Of a stretch of DNA of 43,296 nucleotides, positions 8,227-16,272 are shown one piece after another (the stretch's first letter is position 1; every line of letters starts with the position of its first letter). The translations under genes were made by a program, and so were the position numbers. The stretch comes from Pseudomonas xionganensis. GTDB lineage: Bacteria > Pseudomonadota > Gammaproteobacteria > Pseudomonadales > Pseudomonadaceae. The notes under the pieces are model-generated. The model searched no databases, had not been told where the DNA came from, and saw only the letters and a program-made list of their open reading frames with translations. The stretch covers positions 1,709,076-1,752,371 of the forward strand of contig NZ_WKJZ01000001.1 of assembly GCF_009763245.1 (NCBI RefSeq), written 5' to 3'.

Positions 8227-8250
8227 TAAAAAATAGGCGCCAGAGGCGCC
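8227..8250 (-). terminator. Intrinsic terminator (minus strand), downstream copy
   Basis: On the minus strand GGCGCC-TCT-GGCGCC (8250-8236) is followed by TATTTTTTAT. It lies upstream of nadE and would end transcripts that read past the first terminator. Confidence 0.65.
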
Positions 8251-8365
8251 AGGAGATTTCACACGATGCACAGTCTCTGAGTGGCCCTGGTCAGGAAAGT
8301 TCAGTGCGTTGATATGAAATGGCCATTATTTTTGCAGCGCGGCCCGCGTCGCAGGTGCGGAGGCT

Positions 8366-8395
8366 GCAAAAAAGAAAAGGCGCCAGAGGCGCCTT
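8366..8395 (-). terminator. Intrinsic terminator of the quiP transcript
   Basis: On the minus strand AAGGCGCC-TCT-GGCGCCTT (8395-8377) is followed by TTCTTTTTT. It stands about 80 bases after the quiP stop codon and is a textbook rho-independent terminator. Confidence 0.8.
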
Positions 8396-8474
8396 AAACG
8401 ATGATCTATGGAGTAAGTCGAATACTGTGACTGGCGCTTCGGCGGATTAGTTCAGTGATGCCGACGAACGGTCA

Positions 8475-11012
8475 TCAGCGGGCCGGCAGCAGGATCAACC
8501 GGCGGTTGCCATAGGCCTTGTCCAGATTCTCCGCGCGGAAGGGGAAGGTCATGTACTGGCCCTTGCGCCAGGCCTCGATACCGTCGGCATAGTGGCGGCT
8601 GGCGGGGTTGCCGGACTGGCCGGAGCTGTTGAGACCGATCAGCGGCTCGGCAGCGGCGAAGTCGACGACGATGCGCATGGCCGGGATCAGCCAGGTGTCG
8701 AAATCCTGCCCCCAGCTGTAGGCCGAGACGTTCAGAGTGCTGTGATCACCACCGGCAGGGTAGGGGCCGCGATCCAGATAGCCCTTGAGCGCACCCAGGC
8801 TACTGCGCTGGCTGGCGCTCAGGTGGGGGGCCATCTTGCTGCTGTCGCTGACCCATTCGTAGCTATGCAGCTTGCCCCACTGCCAGGCGCGTCGATCCGC
8901 GCCGAAGCGTTGTTCCAGCAGGCTGACGGCGGCAGCCAGGCTGCGGGCGAGAATGGCCGGCTTGTCTTCGCGCTGCGCAGTGCGCACATCGTTCCAGAAC
9001 GGGCTGTCGTCGCGCCCCAGCAGGTGGTCGGCCTGGGCCGAATAGGAGGCGTTGGCGGTTTCCACCAAAGCCTGCCAGGCCGGGCTGGTGTCCGGGCCCA
9101 GTTCGTCGAGGAAGATGGCCCGGGCACTTTCATGCAGAAAGGCGCCATACAGGGCGGCATCGGCGGAGTCGGCGCTCAGCTTGCCGTCGAAGGCCTGCAG
9201 GCGCTGCAGGGCTTCCTCGGCCTTGCTCCGCTCGGCAGCCGGTAGGGCGGCGATGGCCTGGCGCAGCGGGTCATGCATGCCCGGAGCGTTGAACACGGCC
9301 TGCAGTTTGGCGACGAAGGGCGAGGTCTGGTCGTACTGCATGGCGATCATGCTCTGCCGGTCGTGGCGGCCGCTGCCGGCCAGTTCGGCGATTCGCTCGG
9401 CGCGCTCCGGGTAGTACCAGGAGTTGGACAGTTGCATGCCGTAGCCACGCGGCACCGTGCGCTGGTTGGCGGTACCCAGCCAGCCTTGCGGCGGATCCTG
9501 ATCATAGGGGTGCAGCATGGGGTCGGCGTAGCCATCCCAGGCGTACTGGCTGTCCCAGCCAGGGGAGGGCATCAGGCCCAGGCCGGCACGGCGGTTGGGG
9601 TAGCGACCGGTGACCTGCCAGCCGATATGGCGTTCGTCGGCGAAGACGATGTTCAGCGGCATGGCGCGCACTTCCCGGGCGGCGTCGAAGGCCTGTTCCA
9701 CCGACTGGGCGCGGGACAGGTCAAAGAAGGCGTCCAGGCTCTGGTCGGCTTCGAATTGAGCGGTCTTCAGGGCCAGACCATAGCCGCTTTGCAGTTGCAG
9801 GGGCTGCAGTGGGTGTTTGCGCTCACCCAGCACCGAGTTGAGCAGCGGCCCGTGGCGGGTTTCGTAGAGGGTTTCGCGGATGGGCCGCTGGCCCTTGATA
9901 AAGAAGGTTTCCTGGCGCTCCCGGGCCGGCAGCCACTGGCCATCGGCCAGATAGTAGAGGCGTCCGTTCTGGCGCTTGACCTGCTCCAGGAACAGGTCCT
10001 GGTTGTCGCCCATGACCATGGTCATGCCCCAGGCCAGCTTGCCGTTGAAGCCGGCCACCACCGCCGGCACCCCGGCGATGGATACCCCGGCGGCCGAGTA
10101 TTTGGGCGAGCGGATATGCACGAAGTTCCACACCGAGGGCAGCGACAGCGGCAGGTGGGTGTCGTTGGCCAGCAGGCTCTTGCCGCCACGGCTGCGCTGC
10201 GGAGCGATGGCCCAGTTGTTGGACGCGGCCACGCCGAGCATATGGGCCTGGCTGAACTGGCTGAGTGCGGCGTCAATACTTTCCAGACCAGCCAGTTCGC
10301 CTTGGAGGTTGAGGCCCTTGAGCTTCTTGGCCTCCTCGAAGGGCAGCGGCTCGTCCGGGTAGCTGGGCAGCAGCCAGGCCAGGTTGTCGCTGCCCACGCG
10401 CTGGGCCAGGATCAGGCTGGCGATCTCTTCCTGCAGGTTGACCGACAGGCCGAAGTTGAGCAGGCAGAACACCAGCACCGAGTCCTCGGGCGTCCAGTAG
10501 GCCGGGCGGTAGCCCGACTCGGCCAGGTCCATCGGCAGTTTGTCACGGTAGCGGAACAGGTAGGCGTTGACGCCGCGGGCGTAGACCTCGAAGAAGCGCT
10601 TGAGCCGTGGCGAGGCGCCGCGATACAGCTGTTCGGCGCTGGCGCGCAGATTGACCGCACGCATAAAACGGTCGATCTCCAATGCGCCGGGGCCGGTCAT
10701 CTCCGCCAGGCGCCCCTCGGCCATCAGGCGCAGGCCGACCATCTGGCTCAGGCGATCGCTGGCATGCACATAGCCCAGGCTGAACAGGGCGTCATGGAAG
10801 GTATTGGTCTCGATCAGCGGCATCCCTAAGGCATTGCGCCGGATCACCACGCTCTGCGCCAGCCCCTTGACCTGCATGCTGCCCTGGTCCGGGGGCACGC
10901 TGGCGGCATAGCGACTGTTGAGGAAGGACTGGCAACCGCTCAGGGCAATGGCGCCACTCAGGCTGGCAATCAGGCCCAGGTGGGCCAGGGGACGAAACGC
11001 ACGCGCAGGCAT
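8475..11012 (-). CDS. quiP: QuiP-type acyl-homoserine lactone acylase (penicillin acylase family), predicted lipoprotein
   Basis: An 845-residue N-terminal-nucleophile amidohydrolase, closely matching QuiP of P. aeruginosa (847 residues as I recall). Such enzymes release the fatty acyl chain of long-chain acyl-homoserine lactones. After autoproteolysis the nucleophile would be Ser264 in [11 protein letters not shown]. The alpha-chain motif [11 protein letters not shown] and the beta-chain segments [20 protein letters not shown] and [11 protein letters not shown] are intact. I start at 11012, where AAGGAG lies seven bases upstream, rather than at the ATG at 11069. The N-terminus then ends in a lipobox (LSGC, Cys27), so it is probably membrane-anchored in the periplasm. 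Terminators follow at 8366-8395. Confidence 0.9.
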   Translation of the reverse strand: MPARAFRPLAHLGLIASLSGAIALSGCQSFLNSRYAASVPPDQGSMQVKGLAQSVVIRRNALGMPLIETNTFHDALFSLGYVHASDRLSQMVGLRLMAEGRLAEMTGPGALEIDRFMRAVNLRASAEQLYRGASPRLKRFFEVYARGVNAYLFRYRDKLPMDLAESGYRPAYWTPEDSVLVFCLLNFGLSVNLQEEIASLILAQRVGSDNLAWLLPSYPDEPLPFEEAKKLKGLNLQGELAGLESIDAALSQFSQAHMLGVAASNNWAIAPQRSRGGKSLLANDTHLPLSLPSVWNFVHIRSPKYSAAGVSIAGVPAVVAGFNGKLAWGMTMVMGDNQDLFLEQVKRQNGRLYYLADGQWLPARERQETFFIKGQRPIRETLYETRHGPLLNSVLGERKHPLQPLQLQSGYGLALKTAQFEADQSLDAFFDLSRAQSVEQAFDAAREVRAMPLNIVFADERHIGWQVTGRYPNRRAGLGLMPSPGWDSQYAWDGYADPMLHPYDQDPPQGWLGTANQRTVPRGYGMQLSNSWYYPERAERIAELAGSGRHDRQSMIAMQYDQTSPFVAKLQAVFNAPGMHDPLRQAIAALPAAERSKAEEALQRLQAFDGKLSADSADAALYGAFLHESARAIFLDELGPDTSPAWQALVETANASYSAQADHLLGRDDSPFWNDVRTAQREDKPAILARSLAAAVSLLEQRFGADRRAWQWGKLHSYEWVSDSSKMAPHLSASQRSSLGALKGYLDRGPYPAGGDHSTLNVSAYSWGQDFDTWLIPAMRIVVDFAAAEPLIGLNSSGQSGNPASRHYADGIEAWRKGQYMTFPFRAENLDKAYGNRRLILLPAR

Positions 11013-11035
11013 GCTGCAGCTCCTTGCAGAACGAG

Positions 11036-11058
11036 AAAAGCCTGGCAATGCCAGGCTT
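11036..11058 (-). terminator. Weak intrinsic terminator upstream of quiP
   Basis: On the minus strand AAGCCTGG-CATTG-CCAGGCTT (11058-11038) runs into TTTT then C. It lies after the DUF2489 gene and before quiP. The T run is short, so termination may be partial. Confidence 0.5.
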
Positions 11059-11105
11059 GGGTGGATCACACGTTAGACAGTCATCACTGCCCTGGCAAGG
11101 CCGAT

Positions 11106-11567
11106 TCAGGCGCGCTTGCGCGGCTGCTCCAGGCCTTCATCCAGCAGCCAGCGGGCGGCGCTGCGAGCGGCGGCCTTGTGCTGCAGCTCCAGCTCGTTGA
11201 AACGCTTTTCATGCTGACGGCGCTGTTGCTTGTCCAGGGCCTTCCAGGCCGCATGGGTCGGCACCTCGGCGGTGGCCTCGAAGAGCAGGTGGAACACTTC
11301 ACAGCGCTGGTCGCGGCTGAGCTGGCTGTCGTAGTTATCCAGCAGCACCTTGATGCGGATGGCGCCCTCGATCAACGGCAGCTGGCCTTCCAGCAGGCTG
11401 CCGGCGAGGATTTGCAGATCGCCGCCGATGCGCTCCTGGCGCTCGCGTTCAGCCTGGGTCTGGGCGCGCTGGCGCGCCCAGACCTGGCGCCACAGATACA
11501 GGGCGTAGCCGGCCAGGCCGACAATCAGCAGGCTGCCGAGAAACCAGGCTAGATGCAGGGCGTTCAT
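11106..11567 (-). CDS. DUF2489-type membrane-anchored protein
   Basis: A 153-residue protein with one N-terminal membrane segment (about residues 4-24), a strongly basic QVWARQRAQTQAERERQ helix and a helical domain. The segment EGAIRIKVLLDNYD recalls the DUF2489 family, whose function is unknown. I start at MNALHLAWF (11567), just after the SEC-C gene; the open frame continues upstream to 11639 but would overlap that gene. No strong ribosome binding site is visible. It is likely cotranscribed with the SEC-C and LEA-type genes upstream. Confidence 0.7.
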   Translation of the reverse strand: MNALHLAWFLGSLLIVGLAGYALYLWRQVWARQRAQTQAERERQERIGGDLQILAGSLLEGQLPLIEGAIRIKVLLDNYDSQLSRDQRCEVFHLLFEATAEVPTHAAWKALDKQQRRQHEKRFNELELQHKAAARSAARWLLDEGLEQPRKRA

Positions 11568-11574
11568 GCTTGGC

Positions 11575-11772
11575 TCAGGCGCCGTGACATTTCTTGAATT
11601 TCTTCTGGCTGCCGCACGGGCAGGGATCGTTGCGACCAACGTCCTTCAGGGCGTTGCGCACCGGCTCCTGGTGGCCATGGTTGCAGTGCGGCCCATGCAC
11701 ATGACCATGATCATGGCTGTGATCGTGATCATGGTTGCAGTCGGGGCCGTGAACGTGGGGTTGCTGGGTCAT
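11575..11772 (-). CDS. Small His-rich SEC-C motif protein
   Basis: A 65-residue protein. The first half is a His/Asp-rich repeat in which HGPDCNHDH is echoed by HGPHCNHGH. The C-terminus is a SEC-C zinc-binding motif ([19 protein letters not shown]). Both halves look metal-binding, but the role is unknown; it could be a metal chaperone or an adaptor like the SecA tail. GGAG nine bases upstream supports the start. It sits six bases after the LEA-type lipoprotein gene on the same strand. Confidence 0.8.
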   Translation of the reverse strand: MTQQPHVHGPDCNHDHDHSHDHGHVHGPHCNHGHQEPVRNALKDVGRNDPCPCGSQKKFKKCHGA

Positions 11773-11778
11773 GCAGAA

Positions 11779-12273
11779 CTACTCCGGGATGTAATCGCCA
11801 GGAATTATCTCGCCATTGCGCGACATATGCACGCTGCGGCCGAACATCCAGCCGGTCTTGACGCTGCCCTGCAGGCGATAGGGGATAGGTTTGTCCGGTT
11901 TTTCCAGCGCCTTGACGATCTGCCGCAGATGACGCCAGAGATTGGTCCGTACCGGCACGTTGAAGCTGTGATGGCCATGGGCCGGGACAGTGAAGCGGGC
12001 CGTGGATTCCCCCGTGGCCAGCGGCACGCCGTTGAGATGCACCACGTAGTCGAGGCCGCGCACTGGCAGACTGAAACTGTTGGGGTTGTCGATGCGAAAG
12101 CGCAGGTTGAAGCGCTGCTCCAGCAATTTGGCCTTGACCACATCCACCTTGACCAGGCGGACTTCCGGATCCTTGAAGTTTCCTGACGTACTTGAACAGC
12201 CGCCGAGACCCGCGAGGAAGCAGAACAACAGCAATAGGCTAAGAATTCTTATCGTTTGCGCCTGATAAAACAT
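11779..12273 (-). CDS. LEA type 2 (WHy-domain) lipoprotein
   Basis: A 164-residue protein with a lipoprotein signal peptide ending at GLGGC. The mature part is a single LEA14/WHy-like beta-sandwich, with the typical FNLRFRIDNPNSFSLPVRGL motif and conserved Asn-Pro. The start at 12273 has GGAG six bases upstream; in-frame ATGs at 12294 and 12387 are less likely. The family is linked to desiccation and stress protection in plants, but in Pseudomonas its role is not established. It leads a minus-strand run with the SEC-C and DUF2489 genes. Confidence 0.8.
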   Translation of the reverse strand: MFYQAQTIRILSLLLLFCFLAGLGGCSSTSGNFKDPEVRLVKVDVVKAKLLEQRFNLRFRIDNPNSFSLPVRGLDYVVHLNGVPLATGESTARFTVPAHGHHSFNVPVRTNLWRHLRQIVKALEKPDKPIPYRLQGSVKTGWMFGRSVHMSRNGEIIPGDYIPE

Positions 12274-12385
12274 TGCATACTCCGAATGACGCATCAGTGT
12301 AACAAGCAAGTGCCCGCCTGCAACCTGTTGTAGGGGCAAAAAAACCTGCGCCATACTGGAGTGCAAATAGGACAGGAGTATGACC

Positions 12386-12949
12386 ATGGCCCGTTACGAG
12401 ATCGCCTTTTCTGCGCAGCTGATGCCAGGGGCGCAGCTGGAGTCGGTCAAGGCCAATCTGGCCAAGCTGTTTCAGGCCGATGCCCAGCGCCTGGCCTTGC
12501 TGTTTTCCGGTCGACGCATCGTGATCAAGAGCAATCTGGATGAAGCGGCGGCGGAAAAATACCGCTCCACCCTGGAGCGTGCCGGCGCCCTGGTCGAGGT
12601 TTGTGCCCTGGCCGAGGAGATCGAGGAAATCGAACTGGCACCACCGCCTGAGCCGCTGGCTGCACCCGCGCCGACTCAGCCAGCGGCCGCGCCGGCGCAA
12701 GGGGCGCCGGGGCGACTGAAGGTTGTGCCACGGGATGAATATATGGCGGCCTTTGTCGGTGTCGATGCCCCCGATTTTGGCATCGCCCCCCTGGGCGATG
12801 ACCTGCAGGACGACAAGCCGGATGTGGATGCTCCGCCGCTGGATCTGTCCCAGTTCAGCCTGGCTCCGGTGGGCAGCGATATGGGCGAGGCGAAAAAGGC
12901 GCCGGCGGGGCCACCGCCGGATATTTCCCATATCAAACTGCAGGAATGA
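12386..12949 (+). CDS. Uncharacterised protein with a small alpha/beta N-terminal domain and Pro/Ala-rich linker
   Basis: A 187-residue soluble protein. Residues 1 to about 70 form a compact domain (YEIAFSAQLMPGAQLESVK, LFSGRRIVIK, AAEKYRSTLERAGALVEV) that resembles the N-terminal domains seen fused to membrane proteins in many proteobacteria. A Pro/Ala-rich linker follows at about residues 83-112, then an acidic tail with several DPPL/DLSQF-like short motifs. I have no function for it. AGGAG seven bases before 12386 favours that ATG over the one at 12380. It is divergent from the LEA-type lipoprotein. Confidence 0.7.
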   Translation: MARYEIAFSAQLMPGAQLESVKANLAKLFQADAQRLALLFSGRRIVIKSNLDEAAAEKYRSTLERAGALVEVCALAEEIEEIELAPPPEPLAAPAPTQPAAAPAQGAPGRLKVVPRDEYMAAFVGVDAPDFGIAPLGDDLQDDKPDVDAPPLDLSQFSLAPVGSDMGEAKKAPAGPPPDISHIKLQE

Positions 12950-12985
12950 GAGGCTGCCTTCGAGGTGGCCCGGGCTTGATCGCGA

Positions 12986-13459
12986 TCAGCTGAAGTACGC
13001 CGCGCAGCACTTCTTGAATTTCTGCCCGCTGGCGCAGGGGCATGGGTCATTGCGACCTGCCTTGAGCTGCACGGTCGGGTCGATAAAAAACCAGTGACCG
13101 TTGTGTTCAACAAAGGCTGAACGCTCCCGGTGACTGTGTTCACCCTGAGCGTCGCGCCAGTGGGCGGCGAAGGTCACATAGGCGTGGGCAGGATTGCCGC
13201 CTTGCGGTTCATGGCTTTCCACTTCAAGGCCCAGCCATTCGCTGTTCCGGCTCCAGGCGCTGATGGCCTGGCGATCCAGTCCGGCCTGCTGTGCCGGCAG
13301 GGTGGTCTGTACCAGATAATCGACCAGTCCCAGCGCGTAGGCGCTATAGCGCGAGCGCATCAGCATTTCGGCATTCGCTGGTCGCTGGCCGTCGTGGAAA
13401 CGGCCGCAGCACTGTGGCAGTGGTATTTCGCTGCCGCAGGGGCAGGGCGCGTTGTTCAT
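12986..13459 (-). CDS. YchJ-family SEC-C protein
   Basis: A 157-residue YchJ (UPF0225) family protein with zinc-binding SEC-C-like motifs at both ends: [21 protein letters not shown] at the N-terminus and [18 protein letters not shown] at the C-terminus. The central NTF2-like part ([28 protein letters not shown]) is typical. The start at 13459 follows directly after the upstream gene. Function is unknown. Its C-terminal motif is close to that of the small SEC-C protein at 11575-11772. Confidence 0.88.
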   Translation of the reverse strand: MNNAPCPCGSEIPLPQCCGRFHDGQRPANAEMLMRSRYSAYALGLVDYLVQTTLPAQQAGLDRQAISAWSRNSEWLGLEVESHEPQGGNPAHAYVTFAAHWRDAQGEHSHRERSAFVEHNGHWFFIDPTVQLKAGRNDPCPCASGQKFKKCCAAYFS

Positions 13460-13463
13460 GGCC

Positions 13464-13961
13464 TTACCACCAGTACTTGCCGAAATTCTCCGGGTTGGCC
13501 CAGAACTTGGCATTCAGCCAGTCCGGAACCTGCTTGTAGTCGAGCAGATCGTAGGTAAACAGGTGCAGGGTCTGTCCTTCGCGCTGGAACTTCTCGGCGG
13601 CCTGCAGGGCCAGGGCGAAGAAGTCGGTTTCCTGCCAGGCGCAGGCCGCCAGGTCCACCAGCACCGCCATGCGGCTGGCATTCAGATTGCGAATGCCACC
13701 GAGCAGCTCCAGGCCCTGGCGCTTGGGCAGATGCTCCAGGCAGTCGACCACCACGGCCAGGTCGTAGCGCCGGCTGGCCAGCTCGACTGATAGGGGCGCG
13801 GCGGGGGCCTGGGTGATCTGACAGTGGCCGTGGGCCTGGGCAAAGGCCGTCACGGCGGGCAGCTCGCTGGCGCCAAGTAGCAGCAAGTGTTCGGGTCGAT
13901 AGCGCTCAAGCAGGGCAGCGATGGCCTGCTGGGGAGTACGGGTGGAAAGCTGGGCGGTCAT
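13464..13961 (-). CDS. DUF6231-type conserved Pseudomonas protein
   Basis: A 165-residue soluble protein. The order [13 protein letters not shown], then [20 protein letters not shown], resembles the SAM-binding and post-strand regions of Rossmann-type methyltransferases. The Gly-rich loop is degenerate and I would not claim methyltransferase activity. I believe this is the Pseudomonas family labelled DUF6231. The ATG at 13961 has GAGGA seven bases upstream. It is four bases upstream of the YchJ-family gene and probably cotranscribed with it. Confidence 0.65.
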   Translation of the reverse strand: MTAQLSTRTPQQAIAALLERYRPEHLLLLGASELPAVTAFAQAHGHCQITQAPAAPLSVELASRRYDLAVVVDCLEHLPKRQGLELLGGIRNLNASRMAVLVDLAACAWQETDFFALALQAAEKFQREGQTLHLFTYDLLDYKQVPDWLNAKFWANPENFGKYWW

Positions 13962-14150
13962 CAATCATCCTCGGGCGTTGCGTCAACACGGTTCTGAGGC
14001 AGTGTGCGTTGGAACCTAAGCGCTGTCGCATATGTTCGCATCGTTTGTATTGGCTGTAGCAAGTATTCGGGTGAGTTGTATCCAGGCTGGCGTGATGGCT
14101 CGGTGTGAATTTGCCTGTTGAATATTGATTGGCATCATGAAATATCGCTG

Positions 14151-14176
14151 CAGGCCTTATAAAGCCTGGCTTTTTT
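14151..14176 (+). terminator. Terminator-like hairpin upstream of the first OmpA lipoprotein gene
   Basis: CAGGC-CTTATAAA-GCCTG (14151-14168) followed by GC and six T. No plus-strand gene ends before it, so it could end a small RNA or act as a leader attenuator for the OmpA gene at 14242. The five-pair stem is short. Confidence 0.4.
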
Positions 14177-14241
14177 GCAGACAGAGGTCTTTACTTCAAC
14201 GTTATCGGTTTAAGCCGATTTACCAATAGGAGACGTAATTT

Positions 14242-14868
14242 ATGAGCATCACTAGGAAAGCATTACCCCTGATTGTCGCCAGCACCCTGTTGACAGGTTG
14301 CGCCGGCCTGCAGAAAACCGACTGGCCGACCTGCGCGGCTGTCGGTGGCGTTGGTGGTGCAGCGTTGGGCGCGATTGAAAGCTCGACCTGGGCCGGTGGT
14401 GGCGCTGTGGTCGGTGCTGGTATGGCGGCTGCTTATTGCTGGGTGCATGGTGCCGGCGAAGAGCAGGTGGCCATGGTCGAGGAAGTGGTTGAAGAAGCGC
14501 CGATGGAGCAGCCTGCTGAAGCCGTGCGTGTGGAACTGGACGTCAAGTTCGATTTCGACCGTGCCGTGGTCAAGCCGGAAAGCTATGGCGACATCAAGAA
14601 CCTGGCCGACTTCATGAGCCAGTTCCCGCAGACCACCACCGTGGTTGAAGGGCACACCGACTCCGTGGGTAGTGATGCCTACAACCAGGGTCTGTCCGAG
14701 CGCCGTGCCAATGCCGTGCGTGATGTACTGGTCAACCAGTACGGCATCGGTGGCGAACGCGTCAACGCCGTAGGTTACGGTGAAAGCCGTCCGGTGGCCG
14801 ATAACGCCACTGCTGATGGCCGTGCCATCAACCGCCGCGTTGAAGCCGAAGTCGAAGCCCGTCAGTAA
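14242..14868 (+). CDS. OmpA-family lipoprotein, first of a tandem pair
   Basis: A 208-residue predicted lipoprotein with a lipobox at LTGC. Next comes a Gly/Ala-rich glycine-zipper segment (AAVGGVGGAALGAIESSTW) that may contact the membrane, an acidic Glu-rich linker, and a C-terminal OmpA peptidoglycan-binding domain. That domain carries VVEGHTDSVGSDAYN, LSERRANAV and GYGESRPVADN, with the Asp and Arg that bind diaminopimelate. AGGAG eight bases before the ATG supports the start. Paralogous to the next gene. Confidence 0.88.
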   Translation: MSITRKALPLIVASTLLTGCAGLQKTDWPTCAAVGGVGGAALGAIESSTWAGGGAVVGAGMAAAYCWVHGAGEEQVAMVEEVVEEAPMEQPAEAVRVELDVKFDFDRAVVKPESYGDIKNLADFMSQFPQTTTVVEGHTDSVGSDAYNQGLSERRANAVRDVLVNQYGIGGERVNAVGYGESRPVADNATADGRAINRRVEAEVEARQ

Positions 14869-14880
14869 GCGGTAACCCCA

Positions 14881-14916
14881 AAGGCCGGCGCTGCAGTTTC
14901 TCGCAGCGCCGGCCTT
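14881..14916 (+). terminator. Strong GC hairpin between the OmpA-family genes
   Basis: A 14-bp perfect stem (AAGGCCGGCGCTGC pairing with GCAGCGCCGGCCTT) around an eight-base loop, 12 bases after the stop. No T run follows, so it may attenuate or protect mRNA rather than terminate. Confidence 0.5.
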
Positions 14917-14985
14917 GTCGATTGTGGCTGCTGGGTCTTTACTCCTTAGTGACCGGCAACGACCGGTATGACAGGAGATTCCACC

Positions 14986-15723
14986 ATGAGATCCAGATTT
15001 CTAACGGGGGTGGCCCCCATTCTCTTGGTCAGCAGTGTTCTTTCGGGGTGCGTCACAACTTCCAGTACGGGAGATGCGCCGCTGAACCAAGGGAACTGGC
15101 CCCTGTGCACAGCGCTTGGTGGTCTGGCCGGTGGCGGCCTTGGCGCAATCGAAAGTTCCACCTGGGCAGCCGGTGGTGCGGTGGCCGGTGCGGTCATCGG
15201 CACGCTGATCTGTTACGCCCAGGATGGTGATGAAGACGGCGATGGTGTGTTCGATCGCCGCGATCGTTGCCCCGGTACCCCACCCAATACGCCTGTCCAT
15301 CACAATGGCTGCCCGTTCAAGGAATATGCCAGTGCTCCAGCTCCGATGGAGCCTGAACCGGAACCCATGGCCGAAGCGGTCAGGGTCGAACTGGATGTGA
15401 AGTTCGACTTCGACAAGGCCGTGGTCAAGGAGGACAGTCAGGGTGATATCCAGAGCCTGGCCGACTTTATGAAGCAGTATCCGCAGACCTCCACCACGGT
15501 TGAAGGCCATACCGATGCGGTGGGCAGCGATGCCTACAACCAGAACCTGTCCGAGCGGCGTGCCAATGCCGTGCGCGATGTGTTGGTCAATCAGCATGGC
15601 ATCGACAGTGGCCGCGTCTCTGCGGTGGGTTACGGCGAGTCCAGGCCCATAGCCGACAACGACAGCGATTCGGGCCGTGCCCTTAATCGTCGCGTCGAAG
15701 CTGCGGTCGAAGTGGTGCCCTAG
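14986..15723 (+). CDS. OmpA-family lipoprotein with a calcium-binding-type repeat, second of a tandem pair
   Basis: A 245-residue paralogue of the preceding gene: same lipobox type (LSGC), same zipper segment (GAIESSTWAAGGAVAGAV) and a near-identical OmpA domain (VEGHTDAVGSDAYN, LSERRANAV, GYGESRPIADN). It differs by an inserted thrombospondin type 3-like repeat, DGDEDGDGVFDRRDRCPGTP, which usually binds calcium, and a Pro-rich linker. AGGAG eight bases upstream sets the start at 14986. A strong terminator follows at 15783-15840. The pair clearly arose by tandem duplication and then diverged. Confidence 0.88.
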   Translation: MRSRFLTGVAPILLVSSVLSGCVTTSSTGDAPLNQGNWPLCTALGGLAGGGLGAIESSTWAAGGAVAGAVIGTLICYAQDGDEDGDGVFDRRDRCPGTPPNTPVHHNGCPFKEYASAPAPMEPEPEPMAEAVRVELDVKFDFDKAVVKEDSQGDIQSLADFMKQYPQTSTTVEGHTDAVGSDAYNQNLSERRANAVRDVLVNQHGIDSGRVSAVGYGESRPIADNDSDSGRALNRRVEAAVEVVP

Positions 15724-15782
15724 GGTCTGTTGCCGTTTCCCTGCGCGCAGGTACGGCAGATAAGACTCGTGTCCCCAAGCTG

Positions 15783-15840
15783 CGCCCCAATTGCTTCAGC
15801 CGTTGAATCAGGCTGAGGCAATTGGGGCGTTTTTGTTTGT
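15783..15840 (+). terminator. Intrinsic terminator of the OmpA pair
   Basis: A 19-base arm starting CGCCCCAATTGC pairs with its complement ending GCAATTGGGGCG (15783-15829, one internal mismatch possible), followed by TTTTTGTTTGT. Confidence 0.85.
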
Positions 15841-15966
15841 CCCCGGCAGCGTGATGAGCAGCTTGGCGATCGGCGCTGCAACTGCCCCGCGCGGCCGGCC
15901 CCTGGCTGTGCGTTGGCAAAGCGGTTAAGGTGCGTGCAAACAACAAATCAGCGGGGGCTCGACCGG

Positions 15967-16272
15967 ATGAAAGTTCTGATGATGCTGGGCAAGGGCTTGA
16001 CTGCCTTGTTCTGGGGGGTAGTGCTGGCCAATCTGCTGCAGCCATTCGCGCAGCCCTTTGCCTTGCTCCTGCAGGTGATGGGGGGGGCTGTCCTGCTTCT
16101 GCACGGCGCCGAGTACCTGATCTTCAAACAGCGTCTGGCCAGTCGACAAAAGCCGGCAATGGATATGTTCCAGGTACTGCTGTTCGGCATTTTTCACCTG
16201 CTTGGCCTGGCGCATGAGCAGACTGAGAAAACGCCAGCCGAGGGCTTGCCCATGGAGGCGGAAAATGCGTAA
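15967..16272 (+). CDS. DUF1145-type small membrane protein
   Basis: A 101-residue protein with three likely membrane segments (GLTALFWGVVLANLL, LLLQVMGGAVLLLHG, MFQVLLFGIFHLLG). Conserved polar residues include Asn near residue 21, His/Glu in LLHGAEYL and a His in FHLLG. This fits the DUF1145 family, whose function is unknown. The start at 15967 is preceded by a G-rich stretch. Its 3' end overlaps the start of the collagen-like gene by eight bases, so the two are probably cotranslated. Confidence 0.7.
   Translation: MKVLMMLGKGLTALFWGVVLANLLQPFAQPFALLLQVMGGAVLLLHGAEYLIFKQRLASRQKPAMDMFQVLLFGIFHLLGLAHEQTEKTPAEGLPMEAENA

Larger units (their letters stand above)
8112..8474 (-). other. 363-bp gap with two similar hairpin terminators
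   Basis: The gap between quiP and nadE, both on the minus strand, has no gene I can support. It carries two copies of the GGCGCC-AGA-GGCGCC hairpin 143 bp apart, each with a run of T on the minus strand. GTTCAGTG also recurs beyond each copy, so the two blocks may be diverged duplicates. The stretch between them could encode a short minus-strand RNA of about 145 nt. Confidence 0.35.

Noticed and set aside
9273..10829. 518-codon plus-strand open frame opposite quiP
   Set aside because: Shadow of quiP, whose protein is well conserved on the minus strand.
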